6,192 bases of DNA from Desulfobacteraceae bacterium UBA2230 (GCA_002348005.1 DDYQ01000228.1:1-6192), one strand, 5' to 3'. Counted from the stretch's first letter, positions 1 to 5,729 are shown. The notes: generated by a model not told the origin, from the letters alone. Numbers and translations: made by a program.

Positions 1-59
1 CCCAGCAGGTGCATGGAACCGGTGACTTCCCTGACCGCCCCGTAAAAGGTCACGTGCAT
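1..59 (-). CDS. MBL-fold beta-CASP metallo-hydrolase, N-terminal fragment
   Basis: Only the first 19 codons are present; the gene runs off the left edge. The product begins MHVTFYGAVREVTGSMHLL. This is the usual first beta strand and glycine-rich turn of metallo-beta-lactamase-fold proteins of the beta-CASP group, which typically open with a phrase like 'F.GA..EVTGS..L'. Members are mostly RNA-processing exonucleases related to CPSF-73. The zinc-binding HxHxDH motif would lie further on, outside the window, so activity cannot be judged. The ATG is well supported: an AAGGAG sits 7 bases upstream. The gene starts 13 bases after the phosphopantetheinyl transferase stop, so the two are probably co-transcribed. 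The fold call is fairly safe; the RNA-processing role is inferred from the family. Confidence 0.72.
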   Translation of the reverse strand, partial: MHVTFYGAVREVTGSMHLL

Positions 60-66
60 CGACTCA

Positions 67-74
67 CTCCTTTC
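67..74 (-). promoter_or_regulatory. Strong Shine-Dalgarno for the metallo-hydrolase
   Basis: On the minus strand this reads GAAAGGAG, with 7 bases to the ATG at 59. It overlaps the stop codon of the upstream transferase (73-75), so ribosomes finishing that gene arrive directly at this site. It fixes the start of the partial gene at the window edge. Confidence 0.7.
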
Positions 75-666
75 AGAATACGCCGTCTACCGGCAAATGC
101 CATTCAACCGCTTCGCCGCACAGTGTAACGGCTGCCAGGTGGGTCGCCCCTATCGGGCATTGGGCCACCAGCCATTCGTCGCTCTCGTAAACCACTTTCA
201 GGTAGCTTTCATTTAAGATTGCCTCGATGCGGCAGCGTGCCAAACCGGCCAGTCCCTGCCCGACCGCCTTGAGCACCGCTTCCTTGGCCGTCCAGTAACG
301 CAGAAAAAGGGCTTCATCCCTTACCCCCCCCAGGCGCCATTCGTCCGGACCCGCCAACCGCGTGTAGAGCGCCTGGGAGACCGGCTGCCGGCGTTCAAGG
401 TCGATACCCACCGGAGACCGGGCGGCGACAGCAGCCACAAAGTCGCTTTTGTGGGTCACCGACCAGTGAATCCCTTCGCAGGGGAGCGGTGCCCCCCGGG
501 CATCCTTGGCAAGCGTTCCCAGTTCCATGTCTGCCCAGCGGGCCGAGTCGGCCAGGGCAATCCGTGCCCGTACGCTCAACGTCCTTACCTTGGAGCGCCC
601 GCGCAGCTGCCGGTCGCTTTCGGCAACCGTCAGAATGACGGGGTGAATCGTGTCTGCGACATGCAT
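73..666 (-). CDS. 4'-phosphopantetheinyl transferase (Sfp/EntD-like superfamily)
   Basis: The enzyme moves the 4'-phosphopantetheine arm of coenzyme A onto a conserved serine of an acyl or peptidyl carrier protein. With the ATG at 666 it has 197 residues, between the short AcpS type and the roughly 220-240 residue Sfp type. All three family motifs are visible: WSVTH at 68-72, GIDLE at 88-92 with the Mg-binding D89 and E91, and WTAKEAVLK at 125-133 with E129 and K133. A GTG at 759 would add 31 residues, but they look unconserved, have no spaced ribosome binding site and run through a hairpin region, so I prefer the ATG. Its own Shine-Dalgarno is weak (GGAA about 10 bases upstream). It lies 136 bases after rsmI and 13 before the metallo-hydrolase. 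No synthase or carrier protein lies nearby, so the substrate is unknown. Confidence 0.9.
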   Translation of the reverse strand: MHVADTIHPVILTVAESDRQLRGRSKVRTLSVRARIALADSARWADMELGTLAKDARGAPLPCEGIHWSVTHKSDFVAAVAARSPVGIDLERRQPVSQALYTRLAGPDEWRLGGVRDEALFLRYWTAKEAVLKAVGQGLAGLARCRIEAILNESYLKVVYESDEWLVAQCPIGATHLAAVTLCGEAVEWHLPVDGVF

Positions 667-718
667 TTTATAGTCGTTCCGTGCTGAGCGCTGAACACCG
701 AAGGCCGTATTCTCGGTT

Positions 719-780
719 CCGGCACTGGTGTGTGCCGGCCGGGCCGACCCGCATTTCACACCCCGGCAGGTCGGGTCGGC
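719..780. repeat. Two adjacent inverted repeats in the rsmI-transferase gap
   Basis: The 136-base gap at 667-802 is the longest in the window and holds two perfect stems. One pairs 743-751 with 772-780 (GCCGACCCG and CGGGTCGGC, 9 bp, 20-base loop). The other pairs 719-725 with 732-738 (CCGGCAC and GTGCCGG, 7 bp, 6-base loop). Neither is followed by a T-run on the minus strand, so they are not typical intrinsic terminators. They could slow or end transcription with help, protect the upstream mRNA, or be incidental in GC-rich DNA. No clear promoter was found in the gap. Confidence 0.45.
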
Positions 781-802
781 ATCCGTACCCGTAATCCGGT
801 CT

Positions 803-1678
803 TCACTTTTTCAGCTTGAGGGCCAACGCATAAACTGCTTTCCGGGATACCCCGTGCTGTTCCGCCAATTGCCTGGCAATTTCACCCAGCGGCCGGTCCT
901 GTGTCTGCAACGCCTCCAAAAGCTCATTCTCGAGGCACGCTGCGCTTTTTTCCACCGGTGCGTCCGCGGCGCCGGCCACCAGGAGGGTGCACTCCCCCTT
1001 GACGCTGTCACGCCCTGCAATGCATGCGGCGATTTCGGAGAGTGTGGCGCGAATGAATTCCTCGTGCATTTTGGTAATTTCACGCGCCAATACCGCCGGG
1101 CGGTCGCCCACGGCTGCCAGCAATTCCTCCAGAAATACCTTCAGGCGCTGGGGGGACTGGTAAAAAATCAGGGTGTGCGGCAGCTGCGCCGCGGCGGCGA
1201 GTTGCCGCAGGCGCTTTTCCTTGCGGCGTGACGGAAAGCCCAGGAAGGTAAATGCATCGGTGGCCAATCCGGACACGGAAAGGGCGGCGACGGCGGCCGA
1301 AACCCCGGGAATCGGTACGACGCGGATATGATGTCCGGCGGCTTCCTGCACCAGTCGGTAGCCCGGATCGGATATCGAGGGGGTGCCGGCGTCGCTTACC
1401 AGCGCCACGGCCGAACCCTCCCGCAGCAAACGGATTAATTCGGGAGTGCGCCGAGCTTCATTGTGTTCGTGATAGGAGAGCAGCCGTTTTTGAATTCCAT
1501 GCACGGCCAGGAACCGGCCCGTGTGGCGCGTATCTTCGGCGGCGATCAGGTCGACCGCGCCCAGGATTTCCAGGGCGCGCAGGGTGATATCCTTCATGTG
1601 CCCGATGGGTGTGGCCACGACATACAACACCCCGGAACGCACCGGGGCACCTGAATTTTGGGGGGTGTCGTCAGGCAT
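803..1678 (-). CDS. rsmI: 16S rRNA (cytidine1402-2'-O)-methyltransferase RsmI
   Basis: RsmI uses S-adenosylmethionine to methylate the ribose of C1402 in the 16S rRNA decoding centre. The 291-residue length fits the family. The tetrapyrrole-methylase-type fold is clear: VLYVVATPIG at 17-26, AAEDTR at 46-51, SYHEHNE at 68-74, ALVSDAGTPSISDPGY at 92-107, PIPGVSAAVAAL at 122-133, FLGFPSRR at 145-152, REITKMHEE at 199-207 and KGECTLLVAG at 227-236. Residues 263-291 resemble the small C-terminal helix-turn-helix of the family. Three positions differ from the usual wording: H27 where N is normal after PIG, and Q174 and Q177 in FYQSPQR where FYESPHR is usual. An in-frame stop at 1700-1702 rules out an upstream start, so the ATG at 1678 is the earliest possible. 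No Shine-Dalgarno precedes it. It follows yraN after 62 bases. Confidence 0.95.
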   Translation of the reverse strand: MPDDTPQNSGAPVRSGVLYVVATPIGHMKDITLRALEILGAVDLIAAEDTRHTGRFLAVHGIQKRLLSYHEHNEARRTPELIRLLREGSAVALVSDAGTPSISDPGYRLVQEAAGHHIRVVPIPGVSAAVAALSVSGLATDAFTFLGFPSRRKEKRLRQLAAAAQLPHTLIFYQSPQRLKVFLEELLAAVGDRPAVLAREITKMHEEFIRATLSEIAACIAGRDSVKGECTLLVAGAADAPVEKSAACLENELLEALQTQDRPLGEIARQLAEQHGVSRKAVYALALKLKK

Positions 1679-1703
1679 GATGGACCGGCGAGCAGTGTTT
1701 CAT
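1671..1703 (-). other. Possible 10-codon upstream ORF overlapping the rsmI start
   Basis: An ATG at 1703 opens a frame of ten codons (MKHCSPVHHA) that ends in TGA at 1671-1673, two bases past the rsmI ATG. AAAGGG lies 8 bases before this ATG, whereas rsmI has no ribosome binding site of its own. Termination followed by re-initiation could therefore load rsmI. This is inference from layout alone; nothing shows the peptide is made or conserved. Confidence 0.25.
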
Positions 1704-1740
1704 CTTTTCAGCCCTTTGTCTGATCGATGTTACAGGGTCA

Positions 1741-2112
1741 TTAATCATAGGCCAGCTCAAAGGCATTTGGAATCACCTCGATTCGGGCGCACGCATCCTC
1801 CTGCTGGACGGTGACCACATCGAACCGCGCCCGGCAATGTGTCTGGTGGTGCTTTTTAAGATATGTCAAGGCGGTCATAGAGATCTTACGCTGCTTGGCA
1901 GGACTTACCGCGTATTTGGGATTCCCACGGCGGTGGGTCCGCCGGGATTTGACTTCCACAAAAACGAGCACGCCGCCCTGGCGGGCGATCAGGTCGATTT
2001 CCCCGACGGGGGTGCGGAAGTTGTGTTCCAGGATGGTGTAACCCATGCCCCGCAGATGTTCGGCCGCCAAGGCTTCCGCGGCGCGTCCGTATAGCTGCTC
2101 ACGGTTGAGCAT
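1741..2112 (-). CDS. yraN: YraN family (UPF0102) nuclease-like protein
   Basis: This is a small protein of the UPF0102 family, which has a Holliday-junction-resolvase or restriction-endonuclease-like fold; its cellular role is not firmly established. From the ATG at 2112 it has 123 residues, normal for the family. The core is visible: YGRAAEALAAEHL at 8-20, NFRTPVGEIDLIA at 31-43, VLVFVEVKSRR at 48-58, and RFDVVTV at 96-102. E38, D40, E53 and K55 form the PD-(D/E)xK-like set. An ATG at 2151 would add 13 residues and lengthen the overlap with rnhB; I prefer 2112 because GGGGA lies 7 bases upstream and homologues normally begin a few residues before the Y-G-x-x-A-E stretch. It overlaps the rnhB end by 14 bases, so the two are probably translationally coupled. 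The pairing of rnhB and yraN is common in many bacteria. Confidence 0.9.
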   Translation of the reverse strand: MLNREQLYGRAAEALAAEHLRGMGYTILEHNFRTPVGEIDLIARQGGVLVFVEVKSRRTHRRGNPKYAVSPAKQRKISMTALTYLKKHHQTHCRARFDVVTVQQEDACARIEVIPNAFELAYD

Positions 2113-2746
2113 GATCCGGTCCCCGGCCGGGCATCGGAGGGATGTATTCACGCACGCCGCGGAACGTGCAGCGATGGATCGAACACGGTCCGAATGCGGC
2201 GATGGCAGCCTGGTGCTCTGCGGTGGGGTATCCCTTGTGGCGATCGAAACCGAACTGGGGGTAATCGTGATGATAACGTTCCATCAAGCGGTCGCGGCTC
2301 ACCTTGGCGACAATCGACGCGGCGGCGATGGAAACACTGCGGGCGTCGCCCTGAATCAATGCCTGCTGGGGCAGCAGAACGGGAATCCCGAAATTGCCGT
2401 CGATCAATACATAGGCGGGTTCCGGAATCAAATTGGACACCGCCATGGCCATGCTGAGGCGCGCGGCCTGGAGGATATTGATCCGGTCGATTTCGCCTGC
2501 ATCCACGATGCCGATCCCGACGGCAATGGCCCGTGCGTAGATGCGGTCATACAGCCGTTCACGCTGCAGCGGGGTCAACTGTTTGGAATCGTTGACCCCT
2601 TCACTGTTAAAATCTGGCGGCAGAATGACGGCCGCAGAGACTACCGGACCGGCCAGCGGCCCCCGGCCGGCTTCATCTACGCCGGCGATCCGGGGATAGC
2701 CCTGTGCGGTCAGCGCCTTCTCAAACCTCCAGAGGTCCGCTTTCAT
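2099..2746 (-). CDS. rnhB: Ribonuclease HII
   Basis: The cytoplasmic enzyme cuts the RNA strand of RNA-DNA hybrids and starts removal of single ribonucleotides misplaced in DNA. The product has 215 residues, a normal length. Motifs in order are AGVDEAGRGPLAGPVV at 21-36, NDSKQL at 52-57, VLIDGN at 113-118, GDARSVSIAAASIVAKVSRD at 133-152, and YPQFGFDRHKGYPT at 162-175. The four metal-binding carboxylates D24, E25, D116 and D134 are all present, with spacing that matches known RNase HII enzymes. The ATG at 2746 has GGAG four bases upstream, rather close. The gene lies 65 bases after rplS and overlaps yraN by 14 bases. Nothing suggests a defect. Confidence 0.96.
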   Translation of the reverse strand: MKADLWRFEKALTAQGYPRIAGVDEAGRGPLAGPVVSAAVILPPDFNSEGVNDSKQLTPLQRERLYDRIYARAIAVGIGIVDAGEIDRINILQAARLSMAMAVSNLIPEPAYVLIDGNFGIPVLLPQQALIQGDARSVSIAAASIVAKVSRDRLMERYHHDYPQFGFDRHKGYPTAEHQAAIAAFGPCSIHRCTFRGVREYIPPMPGRGPDHAQP

Positions 2747-2773
2747 GTCGCTCCGCGCTATGGGTTAGGCGCC

Positions 2774-2788
2774 GCGGAGATGCTCCGC
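2774..2788. repeat. Short hairpin between rplS and rnhB
   Basis: GCGGAG and CTCCGC form a perfect 6-bp stem around a 3-base loop within the 65-base gap at 2747-2811. There is no T-run after it on the minus strand, so it is not a convincing terminator. It could mark an attenuation or mRNA processing point, or be chance in GC-rich sequence. Confidence 0.3.
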
Positions 2789-2811
2789 CAGTCGCAGGAG
2801 GACCCTTTGTT

Positions 2812-3159
2812 TTATGCCATGCGCTTTTCACGAATACGCGCGGCCTTGCCGTGCAGGCGGCGCATGTAGTAGATTTTGGCCCTTCGGACCCGACCGCGGG
2901 TCACCAGTTCGACATGGTCGATCACCGGCGAATGGGTCGGAAAAATGCGTTCGACACCCACTCCGTAAGAGACCTTGCGAACCGTGAAGGTGGCGTTTAT
3001 CCCTCCCGAGCGCTTGGAGATGACTACGCCCTGGAACACCTGGATGCGTTCCTTATCGCCTTCCTTGATTTTAACATGTACCCGCACCGTGTCGCCCGGG
3101 GCGAACGGGCCCAGGTCCATGCGCATCTGTTCTCTGTCGAGCTGCTTGATGACTTCCAT
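2812..3159 (-). CDS. rplS: 50S ribosomal protein L19
   Basis: L19 sits at the interface of the 50S and 30S subunits. From the ATG at 3159 the product has 115 residues, typical for bacterial L19. The family signature is easily read: [20 protein letters not shown] at 21-40, FQGVVISKR at 42-50, [17 protein letters not shown] at 58-74, [19 protein letters not shown] at 77-95, and [15 protein letters not shown] at 97-111, basic as expected for rRNA binding. A GTG at 3201 would add 14 unconserved residues; the ATG is preferred because GAGGGGG lies five bases before it. The gene follows the SPOUT methyltransferase after 82 bases, a gap without a clear promoter or terminator, and is followed by rnhB, an arrangement seen in many bacteria. 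Confidence 0.97.
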   Translation of the reverse strand: MEVIKQLDREQMRMDLGPFAPGDTVRVHVKIKEGDKERIQVFQGVVISKRSGGINATFTVRKVSYGVGVERIFPTHSPVIDHVELVTRGRVRRAKIYYMRRLHGKAARIREKRMA

Positions 3160-3164
3160 ATTAA

Positions 3165-3171
3165 CCCCCTC
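3165..3171 (-). promoter_or_regulatory. Shine-Dalgarno that fixes the rplS start
   Basis: GAGGGGG on the minus strand ends five bases before the ATG at 3159. It supports that ATG over the in-frame GTG at 3201, which has no comparable site. It is one of the stronger binding sites in the operon, as expected for a ribosomal protein made in large amounts. Confidence 0.65.
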
Positions 3172-3241
3172 TTCTGCCAGAACGGGTTCGCGGAGGCGCA
3201 CAGGCCAGCCACGAAACCGCCCGGAACTTTGCGGTAAAAAA

Positions 3242-3808
3242 CTATCGCACTTCCCTTTGACCCGCTATTCTGTCCAATATAATCGATACGGCCGAACGCA
3301 CTGCCAGGTGATTGTAATCACCGGTTCCATCAATGGGTTTCAGCCGGTAATCGGCTTGTGCCACAACCTCCGGGGCAATGCCCCAGGCGGTTCCAAAAAG
3401 AAGCAGCACCGATCGCCCCTCTTTAATCAGGGAGCGCACTCCCATGCAACTCAAATCGCTCCGTTTCATTCGGGCACTGGTGACCACCGTAATGGGTCGG
3501 CTGCCCTGCGCCTGCTCCAACTCCTCCTGGACTGACTCGATCGACGGCTGCAGGCGGATCAAGGAGAGGGCCGCCTGCCGATCCGGGTTGTACTGCGCCC
3601 CGTAGCCCTTCACCCAGTGATCGATAATCTGCCGCACCAGGATCTGTTGGTCCTGCAGAGGCGTGACCACGTAAAAGGCTCCCGCACCAAAGGTTCTGGC
3701 CGCACGGGCGATATCATGCAGATCCAGTGCGGTGACAGCTGCGGCAATGGTCTCGCCGTTTTTATCGATCACCGGATGATGGATCAACGCGATCGATACC
3801 CTGTGCAT
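3242..3808 (-). CDS. SPOUT-superfamily SAM-dependent RNA methyltransferase (Methyltrn_RNA_4-like), target unknown
   Basis: The product looks like the Pfam Methyltrn_RNA_4 family, knotted SPOUT proteins thought to methylate RNA with S-adenosylmethionine. I know of no established target. From the ATG at 3808 it has 188 residues. Conserved stretches are [13 protein letters not shown] at 7-19, [16 protein letters not shown] at 26-41, FYVVTP at 45-50, [14 protein letters not shown] at 135-148, and [20 protein letters not shown] at 156-175; the last two are the likely knot and cofactor pocket. A TTG at 3844 would add 12 residues that look unconserved. The conserved N-terminus begins inside the trmD coding sequence, so the 47-base overlap with trmD is real and not a start-site error. 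No Shine-Dalgarno is visible, which fits coupling to trmD translation. The family call is firm; the substrate is not. Confidence 0.85.
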   Translation of the reverse strand: MHRVSIALIHHPVIDKNGETIAAAVTALDLHDIARAARTFGAGAFYVVTPLQDQQILVRQIIDHWVKGYGAQYNPDRQAALSLIRLQPSIESVQEELEQAQGSRPITVVTSARMKRSDLSCMGVRSLIKEGRSVLLLFGTAWGIAPEVVAQADYRLKPIDGTGDYNHLAVRSAVSIILDRIAGQREVR

Positions 3809-4553
3809 GCAGCAAGCGATCGATTTCACGATGCCATTGCGCAAGCAGGTCCAACTCCAGTGCCGAAAGCGCTGTCCGCTCCAGCAAGTCGGGCCGTTTG
3901 ACCAGTGTGCGCATCAACGCATCTGCCCGCCGCCACCGCGCAACCTCCTTGTGATGGCCCGAAAGCAGCACTTCGGGCACGGTGCGGCCCTCGAATTCCG
4001 GAGGCCGCGTGTAGTGGGCGCAGTCGAGCCGTTCTGCACCGAAGGAATCCTGGCCGGCTGATGCTTCGTTACCCAAAGCGCCCGGCAGCAGGCGGGTGAC
4101 TGCATCCATGACCACCATGGCCGGCAGTTCACCGCCGGTCAAAACATAATCGCCGATCGAAATCTCCAGATCGACGAATTGCTCGCTCACGCGTTCGTCA
4201 ATGCCTTCATAGCGGCCGCATATCAGGATCAGGCCTGCTGCGGCACTCAACCGTCGGGCCAGGCCTTGATCAAAGGGCCGGCCTTGGGGCGAAAGCAGCA
4301 CCACCGTCGCATCCGGGGCTGCATCGCGGGCGGCGCGCAGCGCCCCTGCAAGCGGCTCAGGCTTCATCACCATGCCGCAACCGCCGCCATAGGGCCGGTC
4401 ATCGGTCACCCGGTGGCGACCCGCCGCGTAATCGCGAATATTGATGGCGGCAGGCTGAATGGTCCCGCTGTGCACAGCGCGCCGCACGATCCCATTATCC
4501 CAGAAGGCGGCAAGCAATTCAGGGAAGAGGGTGAGTACAATGAACTTCATCAT
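3762..4553 (-). CDS. trmD: tRNA (guanine37-N1)-methyltransferase TrmD
   Basis: TrmD adds a methyl group from S-adenosylmethionine to N1 of G37, next to the anticodon, and so helps prevent +1 frameshifts. It works as a homodimer with a trefoil knot. The 263 residues compare with about 255 in E. coli. Visible motifs are VTDDRPYGGGCGMVMKPEP at 49-67, LSPQGRPFDQ at 87-96, ICGRYEGIDERV at 111-122, ISIGDYVLTGGELPAMVVMD at 131-150, LGNEASAGQDSF at 160-171 and LDCAHYTRPPEFEG at 176-189. The catalytic R154 and D169 fall at the same numbers as in the well-studied enzymes, as do G113, Y115, E116 and G117 of the knot. Two adjacent ATG codons open the frame (4553 and 4550). No Shine-Dalgarno precedes them; the upstream bases belong to an AT-rich repeat. 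The 3' end overlaps the next methyltransferase by 47 bases. Confidence 0.97.
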   Translation of the reverse strand: MMKFIVLTLFPELLAAFWDNGIVRRAVHSGTIQPAAINIRDYAAGRHRVTDDRPYGGGCGMVMKPEPLAGALRAARDAAPDATVVLLSPQGRPFDQGLARRLSAAAGLILICGRYEGIDERVSEQFVDLEISIGDYVLTGGELPAMVVMDAVTRLLPGALGNEASAGQDSFGAERLDCAHYTRPPEFEGRTVPEVLLSGHHKEVARWRRADALMRTLVKRPDLLERTALSALELDLLAQWHREIDRLLHAQGIDRVDPSSGDR

Positions 4554-4560
4554 GATTCAG

Positions 4561-4643
4561 TGTTAAGTTTGAAGTTTTAAGTTTTAAGGGTTGAATCGAT
4601 CGTGTCGGTCCTTTGCTTAACACTTAAAACTTAACACTTAAAA
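4561..4643. repeat. AT-rich inverted array of 7-base units in the rimM-trmD gap
   Basis: The left arm is four heptamers, TGTTAAG, TTTGAAG, TTTTAAG and TTTTAAG (4561-4588). The right arm is four heptamers in opposite orientation, CTTAACA, CTTAAAA, CTTAACA and CTTAAAA (4616-4643). A 27-base loop separates them (4589-4615). In full register the arms match at 24 of 28 positions; shifting by one unit gives 19 of 21. The element fills the 97-base gap between the rimM stop and trmD start, leaving 7 bases on each side. Its AT-rich composition contrasts with the GC-rich neighbours. It has no coding capacity or clear target duplication. It could be a dispersed palindromic repeat of the REP or MITE kind, or an mRNA hairpin controlling trmD. 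Confidence 0.85.
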
Positions 4644-4650
4644 CTATCGA

Positions 4651-5193
4651 TTATTCGAGCCCCTCCGGCAGTTCGACCTGAATGTGACCCTTTTGCAGAT
4701 CGATCTCCATGATCACCGAGGGAATCGCCGGTATCAGAACCTCCGCCCCCGTATCCCGCCTGACCACGTAAACATCGTTCGCCCCGGTGGGGATGATTTC
4801 GGAGACCCTGCCCAGATACTCCCCCGACGTCTTGTACACCGCCAGGCCGATCAGATCGATCCAGTAGTAGGTGCCCTCTTCCAGGGGCGGCAATTCGCTT
4901 TTGGGGATGTAGACCTCCGACCCTCTCAGCGCTTCGGCCTGATCGCGGGTTTCAACATTCTTCAGGGAGAGGCGGATGCTCTTTTGGTGCGCCCTGACCC
5001 CCACGACCTCATAATGCTTCCGACCACCTGACGGGCCCATCAGAATGAGCTGCTCCTGCCGGGCAAAGAGATCTTCGGATTCCGCGTAGGAAAATATTTT
5101 GACGTCTCCGCGGATCCCGTGCGCGCCGACAATCCGGCCGATCGGAATGAGATCGCCGGTATACCCGGATTCTGGTTTATTCGATAATTTCAA
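4651..5193 (-). CDS. rimM: Ribosome maturation factor RimM
   Basis: RimM binds protein S19 and helps assemble the head of the 30S subunit and process 16S rRNA. The N-terminal barrel is marked by [19 protein letters not shown] at 15-33. The linker region includes [20 protein letters not shown] at 71-90, and the C-terminal PRC-barrel includes [12 protein letters not shown] at 109-120, [17 protein letters not shown] at 128-144 and [11 protein letters not shown] at 151-161. There is no ATG near the conserved start. I chose the TTG at 5193, giving 180 residues (E. coli has about 182) and a 17-base overlap with khpA. A GTG at 5229 would give 192 residues and a 53-base overlap. Neither has a Shine-Dalgarno, so the start is uncertain, while identity and the stop are firm. 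It is followed by the heptad repeat and then trmD. Confidence 0.94.
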   Translation of the reverse strand: MKLSNKPESGYTGDLIPIGRIVGAHGIRGDVKIFSYAESEDLFARQEQLILMGPSGGRKHYEVVGVRAHQKSIRLSLKNVETRDQAEALRGSEVYIPKSELPPLEEGTYYWIDLIGLAVYKTSGEYLGRVSEIIPTGANDVYVVRRDTGAEVLIPAIPSVIMEIDLQKGHIQVELPEGLE

Positions 5194-5407
5194 GAACTGT
5201 TCGTTTTTGGGCCTTGATCGCAGCCGCACTCACAACCGCACGGATCGCGCGCGCGGTTCGGCCCTGTTTGCCGATCACCTTGCCGAGATCCGCCTTGGCC
5301 ACCTTAAGCTCCAGAACCGACGTCTGATTGCCTTCCACTTCAGATACACGCACCTGACCCGGATCATCGACCAGCGCCTGCGCAATGTACTCGACCAGAT
5401 CCTTCAT
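5177..5407 (-). CDS. khpA: KH-domain RNA-binding protein KhpA
   Basis: This is a small single-KH-domain protein of the KhpA (YlqC) family, which binds RNA and in some bacteria pairs with KhpB to influence cell division and mRNA fate. It has 76 residues, the normal size. The RNA-gripping GxxG loop is GKQG at 46-49 within [13 protein letters not shown] (44-56), and the N-terminus [16 protein letters not shown] is typical. A TTG at 5422 would add five residues, but the ATG at 5407 has GGGGGAGG just upstream, although at a short spacing of three bases. It lies 34 bases after rpsP, and its last codons overlap the start of rimM. The order rpsP, KH protein, rimM, trmD is widely conserved and supports a role around ribosome assembly. 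Confidence 0.93.
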   Translation of the reverse strand: MKDLVEYIAQALVDDPGQVRVSEVEGNQTSVLELKVAKADLGKVIGKQGRTARAIRAVVSAAAIKAQKRTVLEIIE

Positions 5408-5441
5408 GAGCCTCCCCCGCAAGCGCTTTCAATCAGCACGT

Positions 5442-5702
5442 TCACTGCGCTTGGGCCGGACTGAAAAGGCCCTCTTTTTTGAGTATGTTCTTAACCGTAT
5501 CCGTGGGGACGGCGCCCTGCTGCAACCAATACTTGACCCGTTCCGTTTTCAGGCTGACTTCGGCGGGCTCGCGCACCGGATTGTAGGTCCCAACGTTTTC
5601 CAGAAAGCGACCGTCACGCGGACTTTCGCTATCCGCCACGACAATTCTGTAGAACGGTCGTTTTTTGGCGCCATGCCTGGCCAATCTCATTTTGACTGCC
5701 AT
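5442..5702 (-). CDS. rpsP: 30S ribosomal protein S16
   Basis: S16 is a primary assembly protein of the 30S body and binds 16S rRNA. The 86-residue length is usual. The N-terminal signature [20 protein letters not shown] at 1-20 is unmistakable, followed by [20 protein letters not shown] at 21-40 and [20 protein letters not shown] at 49-68, and then the KNILKKEGL helix at 71-79. The ATG at 5702 is preceded by AAGGAG with a 9-base spacer, a good site. It lies 27 bases after ffh, so the two genes are probably on one transcript. The protein appears intact. Confidence 0.98.
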   Translation of the reverse strand: MAVKMRLARHGAKKRPFYRIVVADSESPRDGRFLENVGTYNPVREPAEVSLKTERVKYWLQQGAVPTDTVKNILKKEGLFSPAQAQ

Positions 5703-5711
5703 TACCTCTTT

Positions 5712-5717
5712 CTCCTT
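5712..5717 (-). promoter_or_regulatory. Shine-Dalgarno of rpsP
   Basis: AAGGAG on the minus strand, nine bases before the rpsP ATG, in the short ffh-rpsP gap. A second purine run, AGAGG, lies closer to the start. There is no room for a separate promoter entirely within the 27-base gap. Confidence 0.65.
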
Positions 5718-5729
5718 TTGAACTCCTGA

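Noticed and set aside
667..695. Promoter-like pair TTCAGC and TATAAA, 17 bases apart, before the transferase
   Set aside because: The TATAAA abuts the ATG, so transcription would start within or after the start codon, and the -35 box matches only three of six consensus bases.
667..759. 31-residue N-terminal extension of the phosphopantetheinyl transferase from a GTG at 759
   Set aside because: The extension looks unconserved, crosses the hairpin region and has no spaced Shine-Dalgarno. The ATG at 666 begins a protein of normal size.
728..1231. Plus-strand open frame of 167 codons opposite rsmI
   Set aside because: No recognisable motif, no ribosome binding site of note, and rsmI on the other strand is clear over the same region.
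2774..2788. Intrinsic terminator after rplS
   Set aside because: The stem is only 6 bp and no T-run follows on the minus strand. rnhB lies close downstream in the same direction.
2045..2869. Long open frame of 274 codons on the plus strand
   Set aside because: It lies antisense to rnhB and parts of yraN and rplS, all of which are recognised from full motif sets. It shows no family motif and is an expected shadow in GC-rich DNA.
4179..4580. Plus-strand open frame of 133 codons opposite trmD
   Set aside because: It is antisense to the TrmD catalytic core and runs into the heptad repeat; no protein family is recognisable.
4561..4643. CRISPR-like repeat array
   Set aside because: The units are 7 bases long, contiguous without spacers and arranged as an inverted pair, which does not fit a CRISPR array.
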